Shown piece by piece: positions 23,119-32,196 of a stretch of 64,000 bases of DNA. This DNA is from Nocardioides immobilis (GTDB lineage: Bacteria > Actinomycetota > Actinomycetes > Propionibacteriales > Nocardioidaceae), in assembly GCF_003515065.1 (NCBI RefSeq), contig NZ_QXGH01000021.1, forward strand, positions 1-64,000. The letters run 5' to 3'. Positions within the stretch are counted from its first letter, which is position 1. Every line of letters starts with the position of its first letter. Under the pieces are notes generated by a model. That model searched no databases. It was not told where the DNA came from and saw only the letters and a program-made list of their open reading frames with translations. The position numbers and the translations under genes were made by a program.

Positions 23119-25737
23119 TCAGCGTACGACCTGCGACGCCGCGGGCTCGCGACCAGCGGTGACGACGGCGGCAGCCTGGCCGCGGGTGGTCACGCCCAGG
23201 GTCGTCATCGCGGTGGAGAGGATGCGGACGACCGTGGGGCGACCGATCCCCAGCCGGCGGGCGATCTCGGCGTTGGTGAGGCCACCGGCGACCAGGTCGA
23301 CCACCTCCCGCTCGCGGCCGGTGAGGCCCAGGTCGCCGCGCTCGGTGCGCGGCGCGGCCACCCGGTGGCCGAGCAGCCGGAGCGACCGGCGCACCCGCTG
23401 CTGGAGCGGCTTGCGGCCGCTGGCCTCGAGCTCGGCGTCCAGGGCGAGGAGGAGGTCACGGGCCCGGTCCTCGTCGCCGGCCCGGCGCAGTGCCTCGCCC
23501 TGGGCCCAGCGGCAGAGGAGCGCGGCGCGCACGTAGTACGGCGACCACAACCGGGCGGCCTCCTCGAACCGTGCCGCCGCGGCAGCCGGGTCGGTGTCGA
23601 ACAGCGACACCCCCTGCTGCTCGGGAAGCGAGCCGGCCGTGAACTCCCGCGTCCGGAACTCGGGGACGGCCCACTGCTCGCCGGCCTCCCAGGTCGCCCA
23701 GGCACGGATCCGCTGGGTGAGCGGCACCTCGTCCGAGGCGGTGCCGGGAAGCGCGCTGTCAGCGAGCCGGCGCGCGTCGGCGTTCCGGCCCTCGGCGAGG
23801 GCCTGCTCCGCCTGGATCAGGAGGTACGACGCCTGCGCGACGCCCTCGGTCTGCGCACCGACCGCCATGCTCGTGCTGGCGAGGTGTCCCTGGCCGAGGT
23901 CGATGAGGGCGTAGATCAGCACCTGCTGGACCTGGTCGCGCGAACGCGGAACCATCGCCCTGCCGAGCAGCTCCGTGGCCGCGGCGACGATGTCCCGTGG
24001 CTCGCCGGTGTGGGCCGACGCGTTCACCCGCGACACCTCGAACTGCTCCGCCCAGCCGAGCATCTCCAGCTCGCGGGCCCGGTCGCGCATCCGGTCGATC
24101 AGGTCGAGCGCCCGCGACAGCTGGCCGTCGGCCACGTAGGTCTCGGCGATGTTGTTGCCGGCGATCAGCTCGGTCTCAGCGTCACCCTCGGTCACTGCCA
24201 GCTCGCCGGCCTTCGTCCACTCTGGCTCCCAGCGGGGGCTGCTGACGTAGTACGACGCCGTCCCCAGCGCCAGGTGCGCCCGGGCACACCGGAGGCCCAG
24301 GTCATGGGTGGCGGCCAGTGCGCGCTCGGCCTCGGCCACGGCGCGCTCGGCGTCACCGGCGAACGTCAGGGTCCGCGCGGTCTCGACCCGCACCTCGGCC
24401 TCCAGCGCACCGCCGACCCGTTCGGCGCAGCTCAGCGCCTCCTCGATCGCGGCGCGGGCGGCGTCGTCGTCGAGCAGGTACCACCGGGTGCGGGCCCGGA
24501 TCATCAACGCTCTGGCCCGGGTCGCGTCGTCGTCGTCCTCGACCGCGTCGAGCACAGCCTCGAGCACGGCCTCGGCCGCGCCCGGGTCGGCCGCCCTCTG
24601 CAGGGCGTCGGCCGCGTCGAGCCGGAGCTGCACGGTGCCCGGGCCGGTGGAGCACCGGGCGGCCACGGCCAGCAGGTGGGCCCGGATCAGGCCGCGAGCG
24701 TTCTCGGCGGCGGCCAGGGCGGCGTCCCGAGCCCGGTCGAGCTCGCCGGCCTGCTCGAGGTGGTGGGCGGCCTCGGCCGGGTCGGCGATGACGGTGCCGA
24801 GCTGCAGGTGGCGGAGGCGGAGCCGGTCCGGTGGGAGGTCGCCGATCAGGATGTCGGCGATGGTGGCGTGCCGGATCGAGACCGTCGGCGGCTCACCCGG
24901 GCCGCGGCGGACCAGCTGGACGGCGTCGAGCTCGTCGAGGACGGGACGCGGGAAGTAGTCCTGGCGGGCGGGGCGCTGGATCAGCGCCAGCCGCTCGAGC
25001 CACTCCACTGCGGTGGGGGACAACCGGGCCACGCGGGCCAGGACCGAGGTGCGCAGGTTCGTGCTTCCCGTCGCGAGCTCGTGCAGGAGCAGCGGGTTGC
25101 CCTCGGCCCGCCCGACCACGGCGGCAACGCCTGCGGGGTCCAGGTCCGGACGGACCGAGCGGACGACCTCGAAGGCGTCGCCGGGACCGAGCGCCGGCAG
25201 GGGGACCTCGTCGATGCCGTGGTCTGCGAGGTGCTCGGGAAGTCCCTGCTGGCGGCTGGTGAGCAGCATCGTGGTGGTGCCGGCGAGCCGGCCGAGCACG
25301 GCGAGGGTGGAGTCGTCGGACCAGTGCAGGTCCTCCACCACGAGGAGTCCCTCGCCGACAATCTCGGCGACCACGGCCGCCACCTGCTCCAGGTCGCCGG
25401 ACAGGTCGGGCCGGCCGACGGCCCGGGCGAGGGGGAGGAACGGGAGCCAGGTCAGGGTGGAGAGCGCGCCGCCGACGTACGCCGTGGCGTCCTGCTCCGC
25501 CGTCAGCGCCTCGACCACCGTGGTCTTGCCCTGGCCGGCATCACCGGTCAGCACGACCGCGCCGCCCTCGTCGATGCGCGCCCGGAGGTCGGACAACAGC
25601 GACGCCCGGCCGACCAGCACGCTCGTACCGTAGGCAGTTCCGGTCCGCCCCGTCCCGGTTTCGGCGAAGACACCCGGCCGCAGGTTGGCGCAACTGCAGG
25701 ATGAACTCGGCTCCCGTACGGCGCACCGTTGACCCAT
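23119..25737 (-). CDS. LuxR family ATPase regulator (LAL type)
   Basis: Up to 872 residues. An N-terminal AAA-like ATPase has Walker A TGDAGQGKTT and Walker B LLVVEDLHW. A long TPR-like helical region occupies the middle. A C-terminal LuxR helix-turn-helix reads LTGREREVVDLVAGGLTNAEIARRLGIGRPTV. This is the architecture of large ATP-binding LuxR (MalT/LAL) activators. The ATG at 25737 overlaps the start of a divergent gene and gives a cysteine-rich N terminus before the conserved LVGRASLL; a GTG at 25620 (833 residues) is an attractive alternative. With that start, the motif at 25687-25704 would lie upstream of both genes. Confidence 0.85.
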   Translation of the reverse strand: MGQRCAVREPSSSCSCANLRPGVFAETGTGRTGTAYGTSVLVGRASLLSDLRARIDEGGAVVLTGDAGQGKTTVVEALTAEQDATAYVGGALSTLTWLPFLPLARAVGRPDLSGDLEQVAAVVAEIVGEGLLVVEDLHWSDDSTLAVLGRLAGTTTMLLTSRQQGLPEHLADHGIDEVPLPALGPGDAFEVVRSVRPDLDPAGVAAVVGRAEGNPLLLHELATGSTNLRTSVLARVARLSPTAVEWLERLALIQRPARQDYFPRPVLDELDAVQLVRRGPGEPPTVSIRHATIADILIGDLPPDRLRLRHLQLGTVIADPAEAAHHLEQAGELDRARDAALAAAENARGLIRAHLLAVAARCSTGPGTVQLRLDAADALQRAADPGAAEAVLEAVLDAVEDDDDATRARALMIRARTRWYLLDDDAARAAIEEALSCAERVGGALEAEVRVETARTLTFAGDAERAVAEAERALAATHDLGLRCARAHLALGTASYYVSSPRWEPEWTKAGELAVTEGDAETELIAGNNIAETYVADGQLSRALDLIDRMRDRARELEMLGWAEQFEVSRVNASAHTGEPRDIVAAATELLGRAMVPRSRDQVQQVLIYALIDLGQGHLASTSMAVGAQTEGVAQASYLLIQAEQALAEGRNADARRLADSALPGTASDEVPLTQRIRAWATWEAGEQWAVPEFRTREFTAGSLPEQQGVSLFDTDPAAAAARFEEAARLWSPYYVRAALLCRWAQGEALRRAGDEDRARDLLLALDAELEASGRKPLQQRVRRSLRLLGHRVAAPRTERGDLGLTGREREVVDLVAGGLTNAEIARRLGIGRPTVVRILSTAMTTLGVTTRGQAAAVVTAGREPAASQVVR
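25687..25704 (+). promoter_or_regulatory. GGCGCANCTGCANGATGA element, copy 1
   Basis: GGCGCAACTGCAGGATGA at 25687-25704 lies 31 bases before the ATG at 25736. A second copy with two mismatches lies at 26497-26514, about 32 bases before the GTG at 26547. Both are placed between divergent LuxR-type genes, so it may be a regulator-binding site or a shared promoter element. Confidence 0.45.
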
Positions 25738-26005
25738 GAGTCAGACCGCGATTCTCCCCCTGATGAACCAGCAGCAGGCCGCCGCCTGGTGGCCCGGGCT
25801 CGACCGTCTCACGCGCCGTGAGTGGCAGGTGCTCGAACTCGTCGCCCGGGGCCGCTCCAACGCAGAGATCGCCGCCGAGCTCTGGGTGAGCCTGCCGACC
25901 GTGAAGACGCACGTCGCCAAGGTGCTCACCAAGCTCGAGGTGCGCGACCGGGTGCAGGCGGTCGTCGTCGCCTACGAGACCGGCGTCGTCGTACCCGCTC
26001 GTTGA
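25736..26005 (+). CDS. Small stand-alone LuxR-type HTH protein
   Basis: 89 residues from ATG 25736. Almost the whole protein is a LuxR/NarL helix-turn-helix: LTRREWQVLELVARGRSNAEIAAELWVSLPTVKTHVAKVLTKL, then VRDRVQAVVVAYETGVV. There is no receiver or ligand domain. Such single-domain HTH proteins (GerE-like) can act as activators or compete with larger regulators. It is divergent from the LAL regulator and its 3' end overlaps the convergent small LuxR gene by 34 bases. Confidence 0.85.
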   Translation: MSQTAILPLMNQQQAAAWWPGLDRLTRREWQVLELVARGRSNAEIAAELWVSLPTVKTHVAKVLTKLEVRDRVQAVVVAYETGVVVPAR

Positions 26006-26463
26006 GCGCGCCAGGCAGCGATGGCCTGCGCGGTCGTACGAGCGCCGAGCGCGCGTCGTGCGGAGGCGAGCCGGCGGTCCGCCGTACGGCGGGAGAGGTT
26101 CAGCCTCTCGGCGGCGGTGCCGAGGGTGAGGCCGTCGGCGAGCAGCTCGAGGAGCTCCCGTGCCTCCTGGCTGATCGGGGGAACCTGCGGAGACTCGGGA
26201 GACGGTGCGGTGGGGTGTTCACGGGGGAGCGGGTCGACGCGGACCTCTCCGATGCGGCGCAGGTCCTCGAGCAGCTGCGCCCGCACGCCCTCCGGCGCCT
26301 GCGAGGCGTCGACGAGCAGGTCGCTGCCACGGGCCGCGGCCAGCACGATCGAGGACGCGGTGGTGGCGTCGACCAGGGACGCGCGGGTCATCGACCCGGG
26401 CGCGACGGTCGCTTCCGCCTCGGCCAGGGCGTGCGTCGTCGTGCACACGACCAGGGACACCAC
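25972..26463 (-). CDS. LuxR-type HTH protein with a short N-terminal domain
   Basis: 163 residues from GTG 26463. The first 90 residues (VVCTTTHALAEAEATVAPG..., then SDLLVDASQAPEGVRAQLLEDLRRIGEV) look like a degenerate receiver-like alpha/beta domain without clear phospho-acceptor residues. A short Pro-rich linker follows. The C terminus is a helix-turn-helix: QEARELLELLADGLTLGTAAERLNLSRRTADRRLASARRAL. It overlaps the convergent gene at 25736-26005 by 34 bases and is divergent from the gene at 26547. The start is uncertain (a GTG three bases later is equal). Confidence 0.7.
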   Translation of the reverse strand: MVSLVVCTTTHALAEAEATVAPGSMTRASLVDATTASSIVLAAARGSDLLVDASQAPEGVRAQLLEDLRRIGEVRVDPLPREHPTAPSPESPQVPPISQEARELLELLADGLTLGTAAERLNLSRRTADRRLASARRALGARTTAQAIAAWRAQRAGTTTPVS

Positions 26464-26496
26464 CTCTGCATGGTGCCAGGGTCGGCGCCGGCATGT

Positions 26497-26514
26497 GGCG
26501 CATCTGCACGATGA
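26497..26514 (+). promoter_or_regulatory. GGCGCANCTGCANGATGA element, copy 2
   Basis: GGCGCATCTGCACGATGA at 26497-26514 lies between two divergent LuxR-type genes (starts at 26463 and 26547). The match to the copy at 25687 is 16 of 18 bases, and the distance to the plus-strand start is nearly the same. Confidence 0.45.
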
Positions 26515-26546
26515 CCGCGCGGGCTCCCGGCGGCAGGGTGGTTGTC

Positions 26547-26801
26547 GTGCCGGTCTATGAGTTCCGCCCGTCCGCGCCGTGGCTGACGCGGCTCTCGTCG
26601 GGGGACGTGGCGGTGCTTCGGCTCTTGGTGGGTGGCCGGACATACGGCGAGATCGCCGAGGAGATGGGGGTCTCGACCTCGGCGGCTCGTGCGCGCGTCG
26701 CCGGGCTGGTCGCCAAGATGGGGGTCCGGGACCGGTCGCAGGCCGTGGCCGAGGCCTACCAGAGCGGGTTCGTCCAGCCGGGGGACGCGACTCCCTGGTG
26801 A
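26547..26801 (+). CDS. Small LuxR-type HTH protein
   Basis: 84 residues from GTG 26547, chosen because GGCAGGG lies about ten bases upstream and the length then matches the protein at 25736. The helix-turn-helix is SSGDVAVLRLLVGGRTYGEIAEEMGVSTSAARARVAGLVAKMGVRDRSQAV, weaker in its first part than a canonical LuxR but with the same ending VRDRSQAVAEAYQSGF. It is a paralogue of the protein at 25736-26005. In-frame alternatives are ATG 26511 (inside the shared motif) and GTG 26538. Confidence 0.7.
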   Translation: MPVYEFRPSAPWLTRLSSGDVAVLRLLVGGRTYGEIAEEMGVSTSAARARVAGLVAKMGVRDRSQAVAEAYQSGFVQPGDATPW

Positions 26802-26832
26802 CAGGCGGTCCCTGTCGGCGCATGATGGACCG

Positions 26833-27087
26833 ATGACCGCCGTACGTCCGCTGCCGCGGACGGGCTCGATCTTCTTCGACGCCCGCGGCGACGAGCGCGC
26901 ACTGCGGGTGAGCTGGCACGAGGAGGCCGACCTCGTCGTCGTGTCGCTGTGGCGCGACAACGTCTGCACCGGGTCGTTCCGGTTGGCCGGCGATGACGTC
27001 GCCGACCTGGTCGACACGCTGGTCAACGTGCTCCGCCAGCGCCACGCCGTCCCGTCGGTGCGCCCGGCTCTCGGCGACACCGGCTGA
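26833..27087 (+). CDS. Conserved actinobacterial hypothetical protein
   Basis: 84 residues from ATG 26833. It begins VRPLPRTGSIFFDARGDERALRVSWHEEADLVVVSLWRDNVCTGSFRLAGDDV, a pattern I recognise from many small actinobacterial proteins of unknown function. It is predicted to be a small alpha/beta cytosolic protein with a single cysteine. It follows the small LuxR gene by 31 bases and may be cotranscribed. No function can be assigned. Confidence 0.7.
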   Translation: MTAVRPLPRTGSIFFDARGDERALRVSWHEEADLVVVSLWRDNVCTGSFRLAGDDVADLVDTLVNVLRQRHAVPSVRPALGDTG

Positions 27088-27170
27088 GCGCCTTCTGAGC
27101 ATGGCCCGGCCCGTCGATGCGACACGCTAGGCGAATCTAGGGGCTCTGCTAGAAACGCCGATACGGTCCG

Positions 27171-28364
27171 ATGGTGGACCCGATCCGGAACCCCTACGCG
27201 CCCGGAGCCGGCCAGCGACCGCCCGAGCTCGCCGGCCGCGACGAGCAGCTCACCGCCTTCGACGTCGTGCTCGAACGGGTGGCTCGCGGCCGCCCCGAGC
27301 GGTCGCTGGTGCTGACCGGTCTGCGCGGAGTCGGGAAGACGGTCCTGCTCAACGCGCTGCGCTCGGCCGCGGTCCGAAAGGGCTGGGGCACCGGCAAGCT
27401 CGAGGCACGCCCCGACCAGTCGCTGCGCCGGCCGTTGTCCGGGGCGCTGCACCAGGCCGTGCGCGAGCTCGGCCACCCGAACCCGGACGAGGTCGACCAC
27501 GTGCTCGGCGTGATCCGCTCGTTCGCCGAGCGCGAGGCCGGCGCGGACGCGAAGCTCAAGGAGAAGTGGAGCCCCGGCATCTCGTCCGCTGCGGTGCGCG
27601 GCCGCGCCGACTCCGGCGACATCGAGATCGACCTGGTCGAGCTGCTGTCCGACGTCGGCGGACTCGCGGCCGACAAGGGGCTCGGGGTCGCCGTGTTCAT
27701 CGACGAGATGCAGGACCTCGGCCCGGCCGACGTCTCAGCGCTTTGCGCGGCCTGCCACGAGCTCAGCCAGAGCGGTCTCCCGGTGATCGTCGTCGGCGCC
27801 GGACTGCCGCACCTGCCCGCCGTACTGTCGGCGTCGAAGTCCTACTCCGAGCGGCTGTTCTCCTACCAGCGGATCGACCGCCTCGGCCGCGAGGCCGCCG
27901 ACCGGGCGCTGGCGGCGCCGGCCGCCGAGGAGGGCGCGGAGTACGACGAAGCTGCGCTCGCCGCGATGTACGACGCCACGGGCGGCTACCCCTACTTCAT
28001 CCAGGCCTACGGCAAGGCGGTGTGGGACCTGGCGCCGCGCGCGCCGATCACGGCCGACGACGTCACCGTCGCTGCCCCCGAGGCGGAGCGCGAGCTGGCG
28101 GTCGGCTTCTTCGGTTCCCGCTACGAGCGGGCCACACCGGGGGAGCGCGACTACCTGCGGGCGATGGCCGACGCCGACGAGGGCATCGACCCGGTCGGCG
28201 CAGTGGCCACCGCCGACGTCGCCCTGGTGCTGGGCAAGAAGCCCCAGTCACTCTCACCCGCGCGCGACAGCCTGCTGAAGAAGGGGCTCATCTACTCCGG
28301 TGAGCGGGGCAGGATCGCGTTCACCGTGCCCCACTTCGGGCGGTACCTGCGCACCCAGGCCTGA
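27171..28364 (+). CDS. AAA-family ATPase
   Basis: 397 residues. The N terminus DPIRNPYAPGAGQRPPELAGRD is the usual start of a widespread actinobacterial ATPase family. Walker A is LRGVGKTVLLN near residues 46-56, Walker B is GVAVFIDEMQDLG near 174-186, and a sensor-like IVVGAGLPHLP and a C-terminal winged-helix-like part with GLIYSGERGRIAFTVPHFGRYL follow. Similar to archaeal-type STAND/AAA proteins; the partner or target is unknown. Stand-alone, with a promoter-like TAGAAACGCCGATACGG about 20 bases before the start. Confidence 0.82.
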   Translation: MVDPIRNPYAPGAGQRPPELAGRDEQLTAFDVVLERVARGRPERSLVLTGLRGVGKTVLLNALRSAAVRKGWGTGKLEARPDQSLRRPLSGALHQAVRELGHPNPDEVDHVLGVIRSFAEREAGADAKLKEKWSPGISSAAVRGRADSGDIEIDLVELLSDVGGLAADKGLGVAVFIDEMQDLGPADVSALCAACHELSQSGLPVIVVGAGLPHLPAVLSASKSYSERLFSYQRIDRLGREAADRALAAPAAEEGAEYDEAALAAMYDATGGYPYFIQAYGKAVWDLAPRAPITADDVTVAAPEAERELAVGFFGSRYERATPGERDYLRAMADADEGIDPVGAVATADVALVLGKKPQSLSPARDSLLKKGLIYSGERGRIAFTVPHFGRYLRTQA

Positions 28365-28380
28365 GGCCTACACTCCGAAG

Positions 28381-28722
28381 GTGCATCGACTCGTGGCGCT
28401 GGGGGCGCTGGCCACTCACCTGGTGTTCGTCGGCTTCACCGTTCTCGGTGGCTTCCTCGCCTGCCTGGTCCCGTGGCTCCTCCTGCCCCACCTCGGCGCG
28501 GCCCTGTGGGGCGGTCGGATGGCGGCGACCCGGGCGGCCTGCCCGCTGTCGCGCATCGAGAACTGGGGCAGGACCGGCGCGGGTCGGCCCACCCTGGACG
28601 AGCGTGGGTTCGTCGCCCACTACTTCGAGGGCCGGTTCTACCCGCGGCGGTGGGCCCGCCGGGTCGAGCTCGTCGTCGGCGGCCTCGTCGTCGGCTCCTG
28701 GCTGGCCTTCGCCAACCGCTGA
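28381..28722 (+). CDS. DUF2784 membrane protein
   Basis: 113 residues from GTG 28381. Three hydrophobic segments are visible: VALGALATHLVFVGFTVLGGFLA, CLVPWLLLPHLGAALWGG, and the final VELVVGGLVVGSWLAFA. The CPLSRIENW and GFVAHYFEGRFYP segments match the conserved loop residues of DUF2784. Function unknown. It follows the ATPase by 16 bases and is convergent with the CBS-domain gene. Confidence 0.8.
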   Translation: MHRLVALGALATHLVFVGFTVLGGFLACLVPWLLLPHLGAALWGGRMAATRAACPLSRIENWGRTGAGRPTLDERGFVAHYFEGRFYPRRWARRVELVVGGLVVGSWLAFANR

Positions 28723-28733
28723 CGGGCGCGCGC

Positions 28734-30029
28734 TCAGGCGCCCTCGTCGGCGGCGATCGCGGTGACGGCGATCCGGGTGACCCGGCGGGCGTCCATGCCC
28801 GCGACCTCGAGCCGGGCGGGCCCGATCTCCACGGAGTCGCCGACGTCGGGGACCCGGCCGAGCCGGGCGATGACATAGCCGGCCGCCGTCTGGTAGTCAC
28901 CGTCGGGCAGCGCGATCCCCGTCGTCTCGGCGAAGTCCTCGATGGTGAGGCCGCCGTCGACGACGGTGCCGGCGCCGAGCTCGTCGAAGGTCGGGGAGGG
29001 GCGCTCGTCGTACTCGTCGCGGATGTCGCCGACGACCTCCTCGACCAGGTCCTCGAGCGTCACGATGCCGTCGGTGCCGCCGTACTCGTCGACGACCACG
29101 GCGAGGTGCGTCCCGTCCTTGCGCATCGTAGAGACCGTGGGAAGTACCAGGTTGGTGCCGGGGAGGTGCAGGACCTCGCGTTGGACGTCGGCGACGGTGC
29201 GCTGGTCGTCGGGCCCGACCACGAGCAGGTCGCGGACGTGGAGGAACCCGGTCACGTCGTCGAAGCTGGCGCCCAGCACCGGGTAGCGCGAGTAGCCCTG
29301 CTCCGACGCCCAGCTGACCGCGTCGGCGAGCGGTGTGTCGCCATCGATGAAGACGACGTCGCCGCGCGGCCGCATCACCTCCTTGAGGGTGCTGCGGGTG
29401 GCGGAGAAGACGTCGGAGAGGATCTGGCGCTCGTCGTCGCCGAGGCCCTCGTGGGTGCTGACGATGTCGCGGAGCTCGTCCTCGCTGACCGCGTCGTTGG
29501 TGGCGTGCGGGTCGCCACCGAGCAGCCGGACCAGCGCGTCCGTCGACACCGAGAGCAGCCAGATCACCGGCCGCATCAGGGTCGCGAACCGGTCCAGCAC
29601 CGGGCCGGTGGCGAGCGAGACCGGGACCGACCGCTGGAGCGCCAGCCGCTTCGGGACCAGCTCTCCGAGCACGAGCGAGAGGTAGGCGATGACGAGCGTC
29701 ATCGCGACCAGGGCGAGGGTGTCGGCGAGGTCGCCGTCGACGCCGAGGTCGACGAGGTACGGCGCCACGTCGGGCGCGAGGGTCGACCCACCGTAGGCGG
29801 CCGAGAAGAAGCCGGCGACGGTCACGCCGATCTGGACGGCCGACAGGAACCGGTTCGGGTCCCGAGCGATGGCGGCGACTCGCTTGCCGCGCCCGCCCCG
29901 CTGGTCGAGCTGGTTGACCTGGCTCTCGCGCAGCGACACGAGCGCGATCTCCGTCGCCGCGAAGACGCCGCCGACGAGGACGAAGACCACGACCAGGCCG
30001 AGGTTGACGAAGGTCTGTCCGTCGATCAC
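28734..30029 (-). CDS. CNNM/CBS transporter-associated protein (HlyC/CorC family)
   Basis: 431 residues. An N-terminal CNNM (DUF21) membrane domain begins NLGLVVVFVLVGGVFAATEIALVSL and has further segments near 60-140, including VIAYLSLVLGELVPKRLAL. A CBS pair follows (VMRPRGDVVFIDGDTPLADAV; GFLHVRDLLVVG; HLAVVVDEYGGTDGIVTLEDLVEEVVGDI). A C-terminal CorC/HlyC domain (DGGLTIEDFAETTGI...GYVIARLGRVP) ends the protein. The family is implicated in Mg/Co homeostasis rather than haemolysis. Full length. Confidence 0.9.
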   Translation of the reverse strand: MIDGQTFVNLGLVVVFVLVGGVFAATEIALVSLRESQVNQLDQRGGRGKRVAAIARDPNRFLSAVQIGVTVAGFFSAAYGGSTLAPDVAPYLVDLGVDGDLADTLALVAMTLVIAYLSLVLGELVPKRLALQRSVPVSLATGPVLDRFATLMRPVIWLLSVSTDALVRLLGGDPHATNDAVSEDELRDIVSTHEGLGDDERQILSDVFSATRSTLKEVMRPRGDVVFIDGDTPLADAVSWASEQGYSRYPVLGASFDDVTGFLHVRDLLVVGPDDQRTVADVQREVLHLPGTNLVLPTVSTMRKDGTHLAVVVDEYGGTDGIVTLEDLVEEVVGDIRDEYDERPSPTFDELGAGTVVDGGLTIEDFAETTGIALPDGDYQTAAGYVIARLGRVPDVGDSVEIGPARLEVAGMDARRVTRIAVTAIAADEGA

Positions 30030-30160
30030 GCCCGCTCACCCCTGGGCGCCCGTGGGAGTGAACGGAACCGCCTTCGAGCCTCGTCCATGCCCCCGAGTCT
30101 AGGAACCCCACCGGGGCGCGTGCCGTCCCAGCGACGATTCTCCCCGGCGGCCGGAGATGA

Positions 30161-30200
30161 GCCGGGGCCGGACGACATGACGCTGTCGTCCGGCCCCGGC
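30161..30200 (-). terminator. 16-bp stem terminator after the LVIVD-protein gene
   Basis: GCCGGGGCCGGACGAC at 30161-30176 and its exact complement at 30185-30200 form a perfect 16-base-pair stem with an eight-base loop. It begins 20 bases past the stop of the minus-strand gene at 30221. No T-run follows. Confidence 0.8.
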
Positions 30201-30220
30201 ACTCGATGAGGGACGCGTGA

Positions 30221-32116
30221 TCAGCCGCCCGGCTGGTACTGGAAGACGTACAGCCCGAAGTCACGATCACTGGCCAAGACGTACTCCTCGCCGTCCTGGT
30301 GGTAGATCTCGACACCCCAGAAGTTGTTGCCGCCGTTGTCGATGAAGGCGCCAACCTCCTTGATGCCGCCGCGACCGTACTCCACCACGCGGAGGCCGCC
30401 GGAGTAGTAGGACAGGTAGGCGATCCCGCCGTCAGGGTCCATCGCGACCTCATGGACGGAGAGGTCCCCGAACCCTTCGGCGTAGTCGACGTCCTGAGAC
30501 TCGGGAATCGCGTAGGTGTCGATCTGGGTGATCGACCCCGTCCCGCCGGTCTTCGGGATGTTGGTGCCGAACAGGCGCACGTAGCCCCAGCCGTCGAACA
30601 CCGACTTGATCGACGTCGAGGCACTGTCCACGCCGGGCGCCGGCGTGGCCACACTGCAGGACGTGTCGGCCTGGTTCAGCATCTGCAGTCCCGTGGTGCG
30701 GGTGACGAACAGGAACGGGATGCCCCCCGAAGCGAGCATCGTGACGAGGGCGTCGCAGCCGGCCGCGTTGTTGAAGACGATGCCGGCGCTGTAGCCCGCC
30801 GCAGTGATGTTGTTGAGCTTCTCCTGGAACGGGCAGGCGCCGCGCTCGACCAGAGCGATGCCGCTGCCGCTGGGGGGCGGCTGATCGGCCGTGCACGCGC
30901 GACCGACGAACGTGGTGTCACCCTCGATCGGCGAGCCCGGCCGGACGGGCGGGGTCCCGCTCGCGGACACCGCGGTGTACTCGGTGCCGGCGTAGGGGCC
31001 GTCATCGATCGTGGCGACGCCACGGAACGGGTTGAAGTCCTCGTCCGTCGCCAGCATGAACTTCCTGTCGGGCGAGAGCTCGTTCTGGTGGGCGTTGCCC
31101 TCCGGGGAGATCTCGTGCCCGCGTGCCAGCCGCTCCTCGTCGAGCTGGGCGTAGTCGGTCTCTGCGATCAACGACACGCTGCCCGGACGGGGGTCGGTGA
31201 CGTCGAGAAGGACGTAGCCGCCGTCCCAGTAGCTCATCGACATCACGTAGCGCTTGCCGACCTGGTAGACCATCATGTCGTGGCTGAAGATCGAGGTGAG
31301 GTTGCTCGGTGAGTCCTGGTCGACGCCGAAGCGGGCGACGAGGTCGAGGGTGTCGTTGACCATCACCGGGTTCGTCGGGTCGGTGATGTCCATGATGTCG
31401 ACGTCCTGGAACTCCTCGTTGTCGACGAGCACGACGTAGGTGCGCCGGTCGAAGACGTTGCGCCAGGCATACATCGAGTGCACGGTGTTGGCGTTGGTGC
31501 CGCCGTCCTTGTCCCCGGCGTGCAACGCCAGCGGCTTCGGGTCGCCGGGGTCGGTGACGTCCCACAGTGAGATGCCGCCCACCTTGCCTGGCTGCACCAA
31601 GGTGGCGTCACAGGTCTCGTTCTGGTGGATGAGGACGTCGCGCTTGCCGATCTCGATGACCTGCGAGCCCTCGCCCGCGTACGAGCCGGGGCTGGTCGGG
31701 ATGAAGGAGTCGGTGAGCTCGACCGGGTTGGCGATGTCGCGAATGTCCATCACGTGCACGCCGGCGTCCTCGCAGGTGGGCTCGCGGAATGCCGTCAGGT
31801 ACGCGTAGCCGTCGTGGGCCGACACGTCGGCGACTCGGCCGGTGTTGCCGGCGCCGCTCGGGTTGGTGACCTCTCCCTTCCCGATCAGGTCGACACCGTC
31901 GTTGCGGGCCGGCAGGTGCCCGACGTCGCCGTCGTGCTGCTTGTCGTAGACGACACCTTCCCCTGGGAACTGCTCCTGGAAGCTGCCGCCGCCGCGGTCG
32001 TGATCGGGATGCGCGTGGGCCGCGCCCGGGGTCACAAGGACCAGCGACAACACGCTGAGCCCTGCGATCGTCTGAACTGTCCGCTGTCGCGCTGAACTGC
32101 GCCTGAAGCGTTCCAC
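30221..32116 (-). CDS. Secreted LVIVD-repeat protein with PA domain
   Basis: 631 residues from GTG 32116, chosen because GGGGAG lies about eight bases upstream; a longer frame to 32221 exists. A Sec signal peptide is clear: RTVQTIAGLSVLSLVLVTPGAAHA, cleaved before HPDHD. The mature protein contains several LVIVD-type beta-propeller repeats (VHVMDIRDIANPVEL, GISLWDVTDPGDPKPLAL, VDIMDITDPTNPVMV, YVLLDVTDPRPGSV) and a protease-associated domain insert (GIALVERGACPFQEKLNNITAAGYSAGIVFNN). Paired cysteines are present. It is probably an extracellular or wall-associated beta-propeller; no catalytic residues are recognised. Confidence 0.82.
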   Translation of the reverse strand: MERFRRSSARQRTVQTIAGLSVLSLVLVTPGAAHAHPDHDRGGGSFQEQFPGEGVVYDKQHDGDVGHLPARNDGVDLIGKGEVTNPSGAGNTGRVADVSAHDGYAYLTAFREPTCEDAGVHVMDIRDIANPVELTDSFIPTSPGSYAGEGSQVIEIGKRDVLIHQNETCDATLVQPGKVGGISLWDVTDPGDPKPLALHAGDKDGGTNANTVHSMYAWRNVFDRRTYVVLVDNEEFQDVDIMDITDPTNPVMVNDTLDLVARFGVDQDSPSNLTSIFSHDMMVYQVGKRYVMSMSYWDGGYVLLDVTDPRPGSVSLIAETDYAQLDEERLARGHEISPEGNAHQNELSPDRKFMLATDEDFNPFRGVATIDDGPYAGTEYTAVSASGTPPVRPGSPIEGDTTFVGRACTADQPPPSGSGIALVERGACPFQEKLNNITAAGYSAGIVFNNAAGCDALVTMLASGGIPFLFVTRTTGLQMLNQADTSCSVATPAPGVDSASTSIKSVFDGWGYVRLFGTNIPKTGGTGSITQIDTYAIPESQDVDYAEGFGDLSVHEVAMDPDGGIAYLSYYSGGLRVVEYGRGGIKEVGAFIDNGGNNFWGVEIYHQDGEEYVLASDRDFGLYVFQYQPGG

Positions 32117-32196
32117 CTGCTGCTCCCCTGCTCGAGACCGGCCCCCGGGGTGGGCGACCGCCTCCAGCAAAGTACGCCTCTTTGTGACCCAGGTCA

